From the NCBI GenBank assembly GCA_033439265.1, contig JAVTVX010000027.1, positions 2,557,001 through 2,621,000 on the forward strand: a DNA stretch of 64,000 bases, in the 5' to 3' direction. Each line of letters begins with the position of its first letter. Within the stretch, counting starts at the first letter, position 1. The notes beneath the pieces are model-generated. The model saw only the letters and a program-made list of their open reading frames with translations. It made no database searches and had not been told where the DNA came from. The translations under genes and the position numbers were made by a program. Below, in pieces: positions 49,301 through 62,468 of the stretch. Origin of the DNA: Dillenia suffruticosa. Lineage: Eukaryota > Streptophyta > Magnoliopsida > Dilleniales > Dilleniaceae.

Positions 49301-52300
49301 ATTAGTTGTATGGCCTTTACTTATATTAGCTAAATAAAGTTTACATTTCCTTTGAAATTGTACTCTATATTACTGTTTTAATAGCACACAATTGACATGT
49401 GCAGATGGCATATGAGCTTCATGGCTTATTGGCTGGTAATGTTAGTATAGTTACTGGCGAAAACATTAAGCCTTCATATGGTGGGGATGATGAGGCTTTT
49501 TTGCGGAAGGTCATAACACCCATTTATCGAGTTATTGAGACGGTAAACCATATATCATTCTAACCTTCATAGTTTAGAGTCTTCTCTTATCAAAAACCCA
49601 TTTTAGAGTTTTGTAGTTTAAAAATTCTGACTGTTGCCTGTAAATTTGCAGGAAGCCAAGAAGGGCCAACATGGGAAAGCGCCTCACTCAGCTTGGTGCA
49701 ATTATGATGACTTAAATGAGTATTTCTGGTATGTATGGAAATTCCAGTCAAACTAGAGTTTTGTACAAAAGGGATAATTTGAGTCAAAGATGGAATTAAA
49801 TAAATTAGTAATTGTTCTAAAAACTCTTGAAATTCATTGCTACAAATTCAGGTCACCGGATTGCTTCTCTTTGGGCTGGCCAATGCGAGATGATGGTGAT
49901 TTTTTCAAATCAACACGTGACTTGGTGCAGGTACTTTAGATTTTCTTTTGTTTGTAACAATGTGTCATTGATTGCTTGTTTCATACTCATGCTTCTTCAT
50001 ATTTTGTAATGCCAGGGGAGACAGGTATCCCATAAGAAGTCTGCAAGCACTGGAAAATCAAACTCTGTGGAAACACGAACATTTTGGCACATCTACAGAA
50101 GTTTTGATCGGTTGTGGACCTTCCTCATACTAGCCTTACAGGTACTTTGGACCGAGTTTCACTATGAATAGTGTATTCTTTTCTCTCTAATGGTACATTC
50201 AAAGAATGATCTACTATGAATTATTATTTTGCAGGCAATGGTAATCATTGCATGGAATAATACTTCACTGGAGGAAATTTTCCAAAAGGACAGCCTGTAC
50301 GACATTTCCAGTATCTTCATTACTGCAGCCATTCTTCGCTTTCTTCAGAGTAAGAGTTGACTACTTTATGACTGAAGTGTTAAGGTTGAAGCATTGTTCT
50401 TAAAGTGTTATACTTTTTTTAAGATGCAATTTAAAGTCACACTCTTTGTTGTCCTCAATTCGATTTTGTCCAATAAGTTTGAAGAAATTTGGCAACTATT
50501 TGGCATTTTCTTCTTGTCTCAGGTGTTTTGGACCTTGTTTTGAACCTCCCTGGTCATAGATGGAAGTTCACAGATGTTCTGAGAAACCTACTCAAAATCA
50601 TTGTTAGTGCTGCATGGGCAGTTATTCTCCCACTATGTTATGTACATTCATTTCAAGTAGGCTCAGGAAAAATTAAAGATCTTCTATCATGGTTCCGTCA
50701 AATTGATGGCATTCCTCCTCTGTACATTATGGCTGTGGGGATATATTTGCTTCCGAATTTGTTGACAGCAGTGTTGTTCATATTTCCAATGTTGCGACGT
50801 GCAATTGAAAACTCTGACTGGCTCATAGTTAGGATACTTTTGTGGTGGTCACAGGTATAAATAATTGAGCTTCTCTTTTTTTTTTTTACCCTTTTTCACA
50901 TCCGAATAGTTTTTCTTTGTCAGTTTACATAGTGTTATGGTTGGTTATGATCGACCTTAGTGCTAGTGCAAGTTCTAACATCAGGCAGTTAGATCTGCTT
51001 TTTCTTTTTAGGTTTGTGAATAGTAGAGGTCATGATGAATCAGCGGAGTTTTTGTTTGAGCCATCTTCCTCTTTTTTATTTTTAATAATGGTCTCAGCAG
51101 TCTTGTTTCTTTTCCTGTTGGGTAAATGTTTTGCCATCAAGAAACTGCAGTTGAGCTTAAAACTGTTTATGGTAGGAAGTTTCATTAGATTCATTTTAGT
51201 TCCAAAAAGAGTAACCCTGTCCTCTTTCTTGCCAATCAATCATTTGCAGCCAAGGATTTATGTTGGGAGGGGAATGCATGAGAGTCAGTTTGCACTTATA
51301 AAGTGAGTTGGCAATAAATTTGTTATCTCATAATGCAAATTTTTGTAGTTTTAAATTTTATTTTCCTTTTAAAATAAACATCATTATCATATTTTATTCG
51401 GACTGGTCAGGTATACCATTTATTGGATACTCCTTCTAGGTTCAAAATTTGCATTCAGCTTCTTCGTGCAGGTAATTCATCATATCTTTCTCAATTGATG
51501 TAAAATACTAGATATGACATAAGGTTTTAGGTTTTGATAAACTTTTTTGTCCTTCCTAGATACAACCGTTGGTGAAACCGACAAAAGAAATTATGAGTAT
51601 TACCCATGTGAAATATACTTGGCATGAATTCTTTCCGAATGGTAAACCTTCTATGATTTTGTTTCTTTGTTCCAATTTCTCTTCTCTGTTATGATCCCAT
51701 GTTAAATATTCTCTTGTCAACGCAGCTAAAAACAACTATGGCGCACTCATTGCGCTCTGGGGACCAGTAATCTTGGTGTGTTTTTCTATATAAACTTTCT
51801 CTAATTGTAGTTCTTGTAGGCTTTTAATGGTGACTAGTTCTTTGGCCTTGATGAAGTGTCTCATATGCTATTACAAGCTCTTTGCAGGTTTACTTTATGG
51901 ACACCCAGATATGGTATGCTGTGTTCTCCACTTTGTATGGTGGTGTTGTGGGAGCTTTTGATCGTCTTGGTGAGGTAATTTTGAAGTTCCTTTTTTTCTT
52001 CTTCCACGTGTGTGTAGTTGCCAGATGCTACAGTGCTTTTATCTTGTAATTTTCTTTGCTAGCACTATTCTAGGTCCTTAGAATGAAACTTTTAACTTCC
52101 ATTTTTTGTGTGCTCAATGACCCATTCCTCCATTGTGATGAGCACAAACTTATCTTAAAAAAACTTGCAAATTACCGGCTTAAGCAAGACATTATAAAAA
52201 AGTGCAGTTCCTCTAATGAGCCCAAACATCAAACATAGTGGTCTCTATCATCTTGCATACCGCCATTTCAGATAATGAGATGGTTATACATCTTTGAATT

Positions 52301-55300
52301 TGATCCTATGATGCATGTCCTAATTGTGATTCCAAGTTTCCCAGTTAAAAAATTTAGACCGAATCTGATGTTTTTGGTTGGTGTTTTTCAAGTCATCAAA
52401 CTCATTTTCCTGTTTCTTCATTTTAATATGATTTGGGTTGGGCCAGAGCTTGGATTAATGAAAAAAATTGTATGTCACACATCTGATCCGCATTCAATTT
52501 GTGTGTATCCTTTTCTTTCATGATTTGTGTGATAGGCGCATCACAAGACAAATTGGTTCAGTCCTATGCCAAAATTTATGAGCAACCATCTTGGAAACGA
52601 GTTCCTAGTTACTTGATTCTACTGATGTCACTAATCAATGTTTTTCATTAGCTACCTGTCTTGGCAACACTGATGTGTTTTTTCTTCGTACAGATTAGAA
52701 CCCTGGGCATGCTAAGGTCGCGGTTCCAGTCTTTACCTGGTGCCTTCAACACCCATTTGGTGCCTTCTGATAAGACACAAAAGAGGGGATTTTGTTTCTC
52801 AAAGCGATTTGCCGAGGTTATTTCTCTCATTTTTAACCAAGTATCTATAAACATGTGTAAGATGATCAATGCCCTCTAGATACAATAGTTAAGCCTCCCC
52901 AAACTCTCTGGTCTTATAGGTCACTGCAAGCAGGAGAAGTGAAGCTGCAAAATTTGCTCAGTTGTGGAATGAAGTCATCTGCAGTTTCCGTGAGGAGGAC
53001 CTTATTAGTGACAGGAAAGGCCTCTATACTGATCAAAATTGTCATTGTTTATATTTCCCATATGCCATTAGATGTTAAACTGGGTTTTTGTCTAAACCAG
53101 AGAGATGGATCTGCTTCTAGTTCCTTATTCATCTGATCCTAGCTTGAAAATAATTCAGTGGCCCCCTTTCTTGCTAGCTAGCAAGGTCAGAAATCTTCTG
53201 TTGATTTTTCTTGTGTGTATTATTTATAAACATAAATCATATGCTTAGGTTCTAACTAGAAATTACCTTCTCAGATTCCAATAGCTTTGGATATGGCAGC
53301 CCAATTTAAATCGAGGGATTCTGACCTTTGGAAGCGCATAAGTGCAGATGACTATATGAGATGTGCTGTGATTGAGTGCTATGAGTCATTCAAGAATATC
53401 CTCAACATTCTGGTCGTTGGAGAGAATGAGAAAAGGTTTGACTAACTTTAAAGTCATAAAATTTAAGAGAACTTGGTTCTCTGCTTAAAATCATATTTTA
53501 GCTCTTAGACATTTTATGCTACGGCTGCCCTAGTCAAGTATGGATTTTTGCAATTTATTAGGGAGTTTCTCCTCAAACGGTGAATTTGCCTCCTCCATAA
53601 TGTAAATAGTAATGTTCTGCCTGTTTTGCAAGTGTGCTTGTTTTAGTTTCTGCAGTTGTAATGTTTTTTTTTTTTTTCAGCCAACAAGCCTGCCCAAGCA
53701 GCTTTATGCTACAAACATCTATCAATGAAGAGTAGATATTATGCAGGATAAATTTTAGGAAATTGGTGTTTCTGTTTATAGTTTTTCCCTGTTGCAGTCG
53801 TGCAACAGTAAGAATACCGACTCACGAGATTAATGAAGAGTAGATATTATGCAGGATAAATTTTAGGAAACTGGTGACCTGTTTATACTTTTCCCTATTT
53901 CAGTCTTGTTACAGTAAGAATACCGACTTACAAGATTAATTAATTTTAAGATATGTAAATATGTCTTGGTGTCCCTACAACCGTTTCACTGAGCCTAACA
54001 GAGGGTTTAATGTCACAGGATAATTGGCATCATCATCAAAGAAATTGAAAGTAATATTTCAAAGAACACATTTCTTGCAAATTTCCGACCAGGCCCTTTG
54101 CCCACTCTTTGCAAGAAATTTGTGGAGCTTGTGGGCATCTTGGTGAGTTGTTTAAACAGTGCTATTTATAGATGTATAAATATCCTAACTCTTCTTCCTT
54201 TGTATGAAATAAGTGCTCATCTCTTCCTCTTATGTTGCAGAAAGATGGTGACGCATCCAAGAGAGATGCTGTGGTGTTCTTGCTGCAGGACATGTTAGAA
54301 GTTGTTACTCGTGACATGATGGTGAAAGAAATACGGTTTGTGAACTTTATTCCATCTGGTTAGAGTTTGTTTTTACCTTATGTTTTGTGATTTCACTAAT
54401 TAATTAAATCTCTCTTTTTTCGTATACAGAGAATTGGCTGAACTTGGCCATGGTAGCAAAGATTCCGTACCTAGGCGACAACTTTTTGCCGGAACTGATC
54501 CAAAACCTGCCATACTTTTTCCCCCTGTAATTACAGCTCAATGGGAAGAACAGGTAGATTGTCCATAAATATGCCCAGTACACTGTACCAAAACAAATAA
54601 ATACTGGTGATAGCTGATCTGGCTTTCTGTTCTTTTAGATACATCGCCTTTATCTTCTCCTGACGGTGAAAGAATCTGCCATGGAGGTGCCAACAAACCT
54701 TGAAGCCCGTAGAAGGATTGCATTCTTTACAAATTCTTTGTTTATGGATATGCCCCGTGCTCCTCGAGTTCGTAAAATGCTTTCTTTCAGGTTCAGACCA
54801 CACTTCCTCATTAGGCATTTTTTTTACAACAGTAGTATAAATTTTCTACATGGATGTGATGCTAAATTCACCAAGAATTTGCAAAATTATTATTATTATT
54901 TTTTTGTTCGAATAGAAAAAGAAGAATACGTTAGATGTATGAAAGCACATACAAAAACTCTTAAGGATGTTAATTCCTTGGAAGGAAAAAAAACAAGCCA
55001 ATACAATACAAAGAGACTAAGAAACAATTGCACTCTGGTCCATTTTCAAATCTTCTAAACTATAAAGTTTATGAGTCCCTGAGGCATGAACCAATAGTGA
55101 ATTATAAAGAACAATTTTCCCCATGAAAGAGAAATTTCAGTGGTTTGATTGCAGAATATTCTGGCATTCCGTTCACCCCAAATGCATCATGTTATGGCTG
55201 AGAGTTTTCCAAATAAATCCCTCCAGCCTTGCTTGTCACTCACGGTTTTAGTTTTGCATTTGCATCTAAGTTATGTTGTTAATGTTAATAAATAAGGTGA

Positions 55301-58300
55301 GGATCTATTTCTTACCATTTATTCTCTTCAGAATGTTATTTTAACTTGCTCTGAGATTCATAATATCCTCAGGAACCAAAATTAGTCTGTTTTAAAAACA
55401 AAAATGGGGGGATTTATTTCTTGCATTCTACTTCTAGGCATAATTCAGTATTTTAAAATTTAGGAGTATGTTGTTGCGGGTGACAAGTACAACAGCTTTA
55501 TACATTGTGAAAGATGCAGCTTTTGAACTACTTAATGACCCATTCGTTTTTCCTTCAGTGTTATGACACCATATTACAGTGAGGAGACTGTCTATTCTAA
55601 GAATGACCTTGAAATGGAGAATGAAGATGGTGTCTCTATTATATTCTATCTGCAAAAGATCTTCCCAGGTTCTTAAAGATTCATAACAACTCTCCTTTTT
55701 CATCCAATTGCTTAACCCATGTATGGCAGTTTTCAGTTTGACTTGGCCCTCATAGAGAATTTTTACCATTGATGCTTCAGATGAATGGAATAACTTCATG
55801 GAGCGACTTAATTGTAAACACGATAGTGAGATTTGGGAAAGTGAAGAGAACATATTGCAGCTGCGTCACTGGGTCTCTTTAAGAGGCCAGACACTATCCA
55901 GAACAGGTAGCTCATGGTCATTATCTCCTCCAGATGAATAGTATCACATTTGACCTCTTTTTCTAACAAATGCTGGCATTTCAGTTAGAGGGATGATGTA
56001 TTACCGAAGGGCACTGAAGCTCCAGGCTTTCCTTGACATGGCTACTGAAAAAGGTAAAAACCAAAATTTTCAGATGTCTTCATTTTCCTGCTGCTCAACC
56101 TTTTTAATAGGATAATGTTTTATTTCACTGATTTTAACTTCAACGTGTCCACATACTAAATGTGGAAAGATTTTTACTCCTTGTTTTCTCCACAAAAAAA
56201 AAAAAAAAAAAAAAAATCGTTCAAGCCTTTTCCTATGTATAATGATGTGACAAAATGGTGAAGTTTGAGGTGTGATATGTAGCATTATCCTTCTTAATGT
56301 TACCCCATCTTGCCACTTCACTTCAAATTTATAAAGGAATGATCAACAGGAAAAAAGGGAACATATTTTCATTTGCACAAGATATTCCACTGACAAGTGA
56401 CTAGTATATATCTACAGAATTTTAGCTGAATCATGATCTTGTTGGTTATTTAAATTGACAAAATGAAAGCAGATTATGTGATTTAAAGATGAACATCAGT
56501 GAATGTTAGGAAACCTTTATAACTTAAGGATTTCAAAGGATAGAATGGTGAAAGATCTTTGATGAGGATAGAAATTATCTTATGTTTCATAATAGTCATC
56601 CTTCACGGGCAAAAATAGCATTCCACTTTTGGTTATTTTTTTCTTTGGAAACTTACTTTGAATCAACTCATAACTCTATGGATTAAATGTAAAGTGCTTC
56701 TGTAGTAAAGTGGTATAAGATCTTCCCGTAGACACGTATTTCCTTTTCTGTTGGAGCACAAAAAATATTTCCCTGAAGTACAACTTGGTGACTAGTAACA
56801 TAACTAAACTGAGGAAAGCAAGCTCTTCTCACGCATTAAATAATTTGAGCAGAGATTCTAGAAGGCTACAAAGCTGTATCAGATCCATCAGAGGTGGAAA
56901 AGAGAAGTCAAAGATCCTTACACGCTCAGTTAGAAGCTGTGGCTGACATGAAATTCACCTATGTAGCTACATGTCAAAACTATGGAAATCAAAAGCGAAG
57001 TGGAGATCGTCGTGCAACAGATATTCTAAACTTGCTGGTTAAGTATGTTCTCTATCTAATTAATACATTTTGTACTCTTCACATCAGAATGTACTTAAAA
57101 ACTTCATTTTGATGACTGATTCCTGATGTACTTCATTTTGACTACTGATTCCTGATGTTGCCAATACAGTAATCCATCCCTTCGTGTAGCATATATTGAT
57201 GAAGTTGAAGAGAGGGAAGGTGGAAAGACCCAGAAAGTATATTACTCGGTGTTGATCAAAGCTGTCGATCATCTAGACCAGGTAATTACCTTTGTCATAT
57301 TGACAAACAGGAGAACACATTTTGATTACTCATTATCTTCTCTTCTCAGGAAATCTATCGCATAAAATTGCCGGGCTCAGCAAAGATAGGGGAAGGGAAA
57401 CCAGAAAATCAGAACCATGCCATAATTTTCACTAGAGGGGAAGCTCTCCAGACCATCGATATGAATCAAGTAAATTTTCAAAGTTAAAGAACATCCTGTA
57501 TATGAGCAAGTCAATGTTGTAGAATATTTCGCCAATTGTTGTCTTTATAAATATGTTTTTGCAGGACAATTACTTGGAAGAAGCTTTCAAAATGCGTAAC
57601 CTTTTGGAAGAATTCAATGAAGATCATGGAGTTCGTCCACCTACAATCCTGGGTGTTCGTGAACACATCTTCACGGGAAGGTTGGATGACAGTTCAAGCG
57701 CTATGGACATTTTTGTTGCATTATTATTCTGCATTAGTTATTCTTGACTGATGCATAATGTTATTCTTCTCCTTGTTGGAGCTTTCATCAATATGAATTT
57801 TTGATATGTGGTTGATCCCCTTGGAGAAAAACGAGCGGATCAATATCAAAGTTAAATTCTATGAGATGACCAAATACAATTGGTGAATTACAACATTTGC
57901 TCTTTTTGCTGATTTCTGACAAGTTGCATGATTTGCAATGCAGTGTTTCTTCTTTGGCTTGGTTCATGTCAATGCAGGAGACGAGCTTTGTCACAATTGG
58001 TCAAAGAGTTCTGGCAAGACCTCTGAAGTAAGTTCTTCCATTTTGTATTCATTTCATTTATGCATAAAAGTAACGCCTTGCACTCATGCATTGCCCAGTA
58101 AGTGTGCGTATTGCCTTATGGTCTCACTCAATGAGTTCAATGTAGTAAATTTTCTGAAGAATCAGAGGAAGTTTTTCTTGTAGAAGTCCTTAAAGGGAAA
58201 GCACCAAGCTCAATTCTGATATGTAATCCATTTGCTCCCCCCCCCCACCTTTCAGTCATCATCCCCCTTGATTAGCTATGGGCTGAAAAGTTGACGCCCA

Positions 58301-61300
58301 ATTCAGACTTGACTTTTCATGATTTTCCTAGTCCACTGTGTCAGTTCATTCTTGGACAGGCTGAATAATTGAATACAATGCCTCCAGATTCTCCTGATTT
58401 AATAGAGCCCAATAAAATAACAGCCTTTTTGCTTGTTCTGTATCATTTGAGATAGCTATGAAAGCAGCAGACTTCTGCCTCGGTAATTACTTCTTCCTAC
58501 TCAAACATTATGATGGCTGGTTGCAGAGTTAGATTCCACTATGGTCATCCTGATGTGTTTGATAGAATCTTCCATATCACCCGTGGTGGCATCAGCAAGG
58601 CATCTGCGGGTATCAATTTGAGTGAAGATATCTTCGCTGGTAGTATTCTTACAAGTTTTCAATTCCAAGGATAATGTATGATACTGTATAATTAGTTTGC
58701 AAGTAATATGTTTCTGTCTATAGGTTTCAACTCAACACTAAGGCGTGGAAATGTTACACATCATGAATACATCCAAGTTGGAAAGGGAAAAGATGTTGGT
58801 CTTAACCAAATCTCACTCTTCGAAGCAAAAGTGGCTTGTGGAAATGGAGAGCAGACTCTAAGCAGGGACATATACCGATTAGGGCATCGTTTTGACTTTT
58901 TCCGTATGCTTTCCTGTTATTATACTACAATTGGGTTTTATGTTAGCTCAGTGGTAAGTTAATTTGCTTAAATAACTTTTCTAGTTATACATTACAGTTC
59001 TACAGCATTTGAAACCAAATCCTAAATTTGAGTCAACATTAATGTTTTTACTTACTACTCGTACTCAAGATAAGTTAAAGAAAGAAGTTAGAATGGCAGT
59101 CCCTTTTCTCCAAAGTTCTAGGGCACACAATGCCGCATGCCCTTCCCAGACTCATTTTAGATCTTTTGTACGCTTTGCTATTTGAAATTTTTAAGACCTT
59201 CAAAGTCTAGTTTTGGGTTATAAATCAAATTTCTGGTGTGATAATATCCTTTTAGAAATGCAAATTGTGGGTGCCAATTCAGTTACTGATCAAATTCATC
59301 AACAAAAATGATGAATCCTGATGGTAAAGAAAAATTGGTACTAAAATTTTCTATCACCCAGTAGCTGACTCTGCTGTTCTTCATATATCTTTTCATCTTT
59401 TGAATGATGTTATACTTTACATTGAACCTTTTTGTGATTATTTTAATCAAATCTGTTGCAAATTACAGTGAGTTGGTTTCTTGGCGTTTGAAATAACATT
59501 GAGAAACATGCTGTAATATCTATTAACATGAAGAAGGCCCATCATATACATTTCTTATTTGTGTAGTCCATACAAAAATTATTGGTGGTTAAAATGAGGG
59601 GGAAGCTCTCATAATTCAACTTTCACAAAATAGGTTTCATTCACATTGACAATCTTCCCTTTTGCTTAGATCATCTTTGTGAGGCAAAGAAACTACAATA
59701 ATAACCTCCCTGCCCTACACCAGTGGAAGTCTATGGGCAGAAATTTTTGAAGTTAAATTTAGTTCTATTGTCAACCACATCTGATATCAGATTTTTTACT
59801 TGATTTCTCTATTCAATTTTTTACCTAAAATGTTGTGAAATCCTCTTTTCTATAGTCATCTAACCTGAAAAAATTAAAATAAAATAGTTCTTTAGCAAAA
59901 TAAGAAGCTTTGCAGCTTATTTGTTAACTGAGTAGACTCAGTTGCAGTCTCATGTTGCATACCTGATGCTAACTCTTCACGTTGCAGATAATTGTTCTTA
60001 CAGTCTACTGTTACTTGTATGGCAAACTTTATCTGTCAATAAGTGGATTGGAGAATGCGATTATGAAGTTTGCAAGGGCTAAAGGTGATAATTCTCTTAA
60101 AGCAGTTGTGGCTTCTCAGTCTGTTGTTCAATTAGGTCTTATGATGGCGCTACCTATGATCATGGAGATTGGTCTAGAAAGAGGGTTCAGAAGTGCACTC
60201 GGTGATGTCATAATCATGCAACTTCAGCTTGCAGCAGTCTTCTTCACGTTCTCTCTTGGTACAAAGGTTCACTATTATGGGCGCACCATCTTGCATGGTG
60301 GGGCAAAGTACAGAGCCACTGGTCGTGGTTTTGTTGTTCGACATGAAAAATTTGCAGAGAACTACAGGATGTATTCTAGGAGCCATTTTGTGAAAGGGTT
60401 GGAGTTGATGATATTGCTGATAGTATACCATTTATATGGATCAGCAGCTACTGATTCTACGAGCTACATTTTTATGACTGGGTCTACATGGTTCCTCGTA
60501 GTCTCATGGTTGTTCGCCCCTTTTATATTTAACCCTTCAGGATTTGAGTGGCAAAAGATAGTGGAAGATTGGGATGACTGGACGAAATGGATAAACAGCC
60601 GTGGAGGTATTGGAGTCCCGGCAAACAAGAGCTGGGAATCATGGTGGGAAGAGGAGCAGGAGCATCTGCAATACACAGGATTTTTGGGACGGTTTTGGGA
60701 GATTGTCCTTGCCTTCAGATTTTTTATCTTCCAGTACGGAATTGTTTATCAACTACACGTTGCCAATGGCAATACAAGCATCATGGTGAGTATATTAGCT
60801 CTTCATTGGGATTTCATCTCCTATTTGCTTTTGTAATCTTCATTTGTCATGCAATCTTTCAATCACCAATAGGAAACAAAAAATCAAGGTTGCCAAGAAA
60901 AACTTACTTGGACTTCAAAGCCATGAATTGATGTCCCAACTAAATTCAATTTCATCAGAAAACGTCGCTTTTTGTCTGCACAAGTTGACAACCTCTAATA
61001 CTCAATCAGAGCATGAAAGCAAAAGAATATAGTCTTGGTTATTTTGATTCTTATTGGTTAAAACTTGTTTGTCATTGCTATGTTTGTCCTAGTCGTTCCC
61101 CAACTGAAACATTATTCTGTCAAAGAACCCCTTTCCTATAGTTCAGATCATTGTAGAACAATCAGCTAAAAGACCATTGATGTTCTTTATTGCATTGAAG
61201 TATATGTTGTTGTGGGCGCCATCTGATGTCATGCTATAAAAACAGGTATACGGTCTCTCCTGGCTTGTCATTTTGGCTGCCATGATCGTCTTGAAGGTAA

Positions 61301-61914
61301 GTAATTCACAGGTATAAGACATTTCAACTAATGTAATATCTATTGTGATAACAAACTGAAATCCATTTGACCTGCAGATTGTGTCCATGGGAAGGAAGAA
61401 GTTCAGTGCAGATTTCCAGCTGATGTTCAGACTTCTCAAGCTGTTCCTTTTCATTGGATTTGTGGTCACTGTAGTCATTATGTTCTTGTTCCTCAGTCTT
61501 ACCATTGGGGACATTTTTGCTAGCCTGTTGGCTTTCTTGCCAACTGGATGGGCACTTATACAGGTACACAATCCATTCTCTGAAACCCTATTCAATCCCT
61601 ATACGACAGAACAGAATTCTTGGGAAGCAAGATGCATATGCACTGCTTCTTTAACCTGGTTTGTGATTTATGTGCAGATTGGGCAAACATGCAGACCAAT
61701 AATGAAGGGAATTGGACTGTGGGGGTCATTAAAAGCCTTAGCCAGAGGGTACGAATACTTGATGGGAGTAGTAATATTCGCACCAGTTGCCATAATGGCA
61801 TGGTTTCCATTCGTCTCAGAGTTCCAGACCAGGTTGCTGTTCAACCAGGCTTTCAGTCGAGGACTTCAAATTCAGCGTATTCTTGCTGGTGGAAAGAAGC
61901 AGAAAAAGAACTAA
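46387..61914 (+). CDS. CALS5: Callose synthase 5 (1,3-beta-glucan synthase)
   Basis: Plasma-membrane enzyme making callose from UDP-glucose; Arabidopsis CALS5 (GSL2) builds the callose wall of pollen mother cells and tetrads and shapes exine. Forty coding exons, 1929 codons before the stop (Arabidopsis about 1920), start at each of: 46387, 46734, 47953, 48156, 48579, 48947, 49161, 49405, 49652, 49852, 50016, 50235, 50523, 51250, 51411, 51560, 51726, 51888, 52694, 52920, 53101, 53275, 54019, 54241, 54430, 54639, 55559, 55781, 55985, 56853, 57170, 57350, 57565, 57944, 58527, 58724, 59988, 61246, 61378, 61678. The N-terminus ([20 protein letters not shown], then [14 protein letters not shown]) points to CALS5 rather than CALS1/3. 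The FKS1-like region has [21 protein letters not shown]-terminal membrane spans lie at about 490-770. The cytosolic catalytic region includes [48 protein letters not shown] and [21 protein letters not shown]-terminal spans follow, ending [11 protein letters not shown]. Two introns are non-canonical: GC donor at 48672 and GA donor at 53015. Confidence 0.95.
47216..47392 (-). repeat. SINE-like dispersed repeat, copy 11 (reverse), in CALS5 intron 2
   Basis: Minus strand shows AGACTCTTCTAATTAAAATTTCGAATTTAA, ATTGAAAATGAAAAAATAG, GTCAATTCCTAAATAG, AACCGAATTAATTGATATGG and TTGGTCAAATAC plus an A-run. It lies directly beside the duplicated segment copy B. Confidence 0.6.
47391..47655 (+). repeat. 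Duplicated segment, copy B, in CALS5 intron 2
   Basis: Partner of 43254-43552. It contains a small internal duplication of ACCATTAYATGATAATTT not present in copy A, and lacks copy A's T-rich insertion. Confidence 0.85.
48672..48946 (+). other. CALS5 intron 5 with a GC donor (GC-AG intron)
   Basis: Exon 5 ends CTTAACAAG/GCATGT and exon 6 starts CTGCAG/CTTGATGAACGG, giving the conserved KPEPLNK-LDERAVD. The nearest GT (GCAT/GTACC) would put a stop straight after the junction. AAG/GCATGT is a typical strong GC donor. Confidence 0.88.
53015..53100 (+). other. CALS5 intron 20 with GA in place of the GT donor
   Basis: Exon 20 ends at ATTAGTGACAG and the intron begins GAAAGG; exon 21 begins after AACCAG with AGAGATGGATCTG. 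This is the only junction restoring the conserved [20 protein letters not shown] in phase. A T-to-A change at the second intron base of an original GTAAGG would explain it. Reading on without splicing gives a TAA at 53076-53078. Confidence 0.8.
53721..53934. repeat. Tandem duplication (~107 bp unit) in CALS5 intron 22
   Basis: Copies 53721-53828 and 53829-53934 share TGAAGAGTAGATATTATGCA, GGATAAATTTTAGGAAAYTG and ACAGTAAGAATACCGACT, with scattered differences. Confidence 0.93.
57107..57162. repeat. Short tandem duplication (~30 bp) in CALS5 intron 30
   Basis: ACTTCATTTTGATGACTGAT-TCCTGATGT and CTTCATTTTGACTACTGAT-TCCTGATGT follow each other just before the acceptor of exon 31. Confidence 0.85.
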
Positions 61915-62348
61915 GAACAGTGCAGTGATATGTACAAGACATATATATGGCATTGGACATGACTCGAATGTAATTTCCATAACTTTTGCGGCACTGAATG
62001 CGAAATGCACGAAACTATACGGAAATTGATTCTCTCTCTTTTCTATTTTATTTATTTAGTTAAATTAATGTGATTTGATGAATTAAATAAATAATTTATA
62101 CAATTAAATTTATGTCTAATGAGATAATAAATATTTTCTTTACCTAAAAAATAAATAAATAATTGAAATATAATTAAATATTATTCTCTTGTAATATTTG
62201 GTTTTTTAAGTTATTAGCCAAAAATATATCAATCAAATTTAAAATTGAGAAAAAAAAAACAAAGAAAATATTCGGGATATTTACCAAAATATTGTAATTT
62301 AAAAAAAAAATTATTTAAATATCGTGAATTTTTTTTTGTTTCCAAAAT

Positions 62349-62468
62349 ATTGATTTCACACTCTAAAAGTGCGAAATCATCATTTTTAAATCTTTTTTTT
62401 TAATTTTAAAAAACCGGTTCAGTGTGAAACCAGTTTGAGTCGAATCGGTTTCACACTCAAACCGGTTT
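62349..62468. repeat. Pair of imperfect inverted repeats (hairpins)
   Basis: GATTTCACACT-CTAAA-AGTGCGAAATC forms one stem. AAAACCGGTTCAGTGTGAAACC and GGTTTCACACTCAAACCGGTTTT form a second stem of about 22 bases with one small bulge. The word TTTCACACT is shared by both, so they may come from one repeat. Confidence 0.8.

Noticed and set aside
53041..53100. Alternative donor GTCATT for CALS5 intron 20
   Set aside because: It would leave exon 20 in the wrong phase for exon 21, destroying the conserved downstream protein.
61143..61595. 150-codon minus-strand frame
   Set aside because: Antisense to CALS5 exons 38-39, which are well supported.
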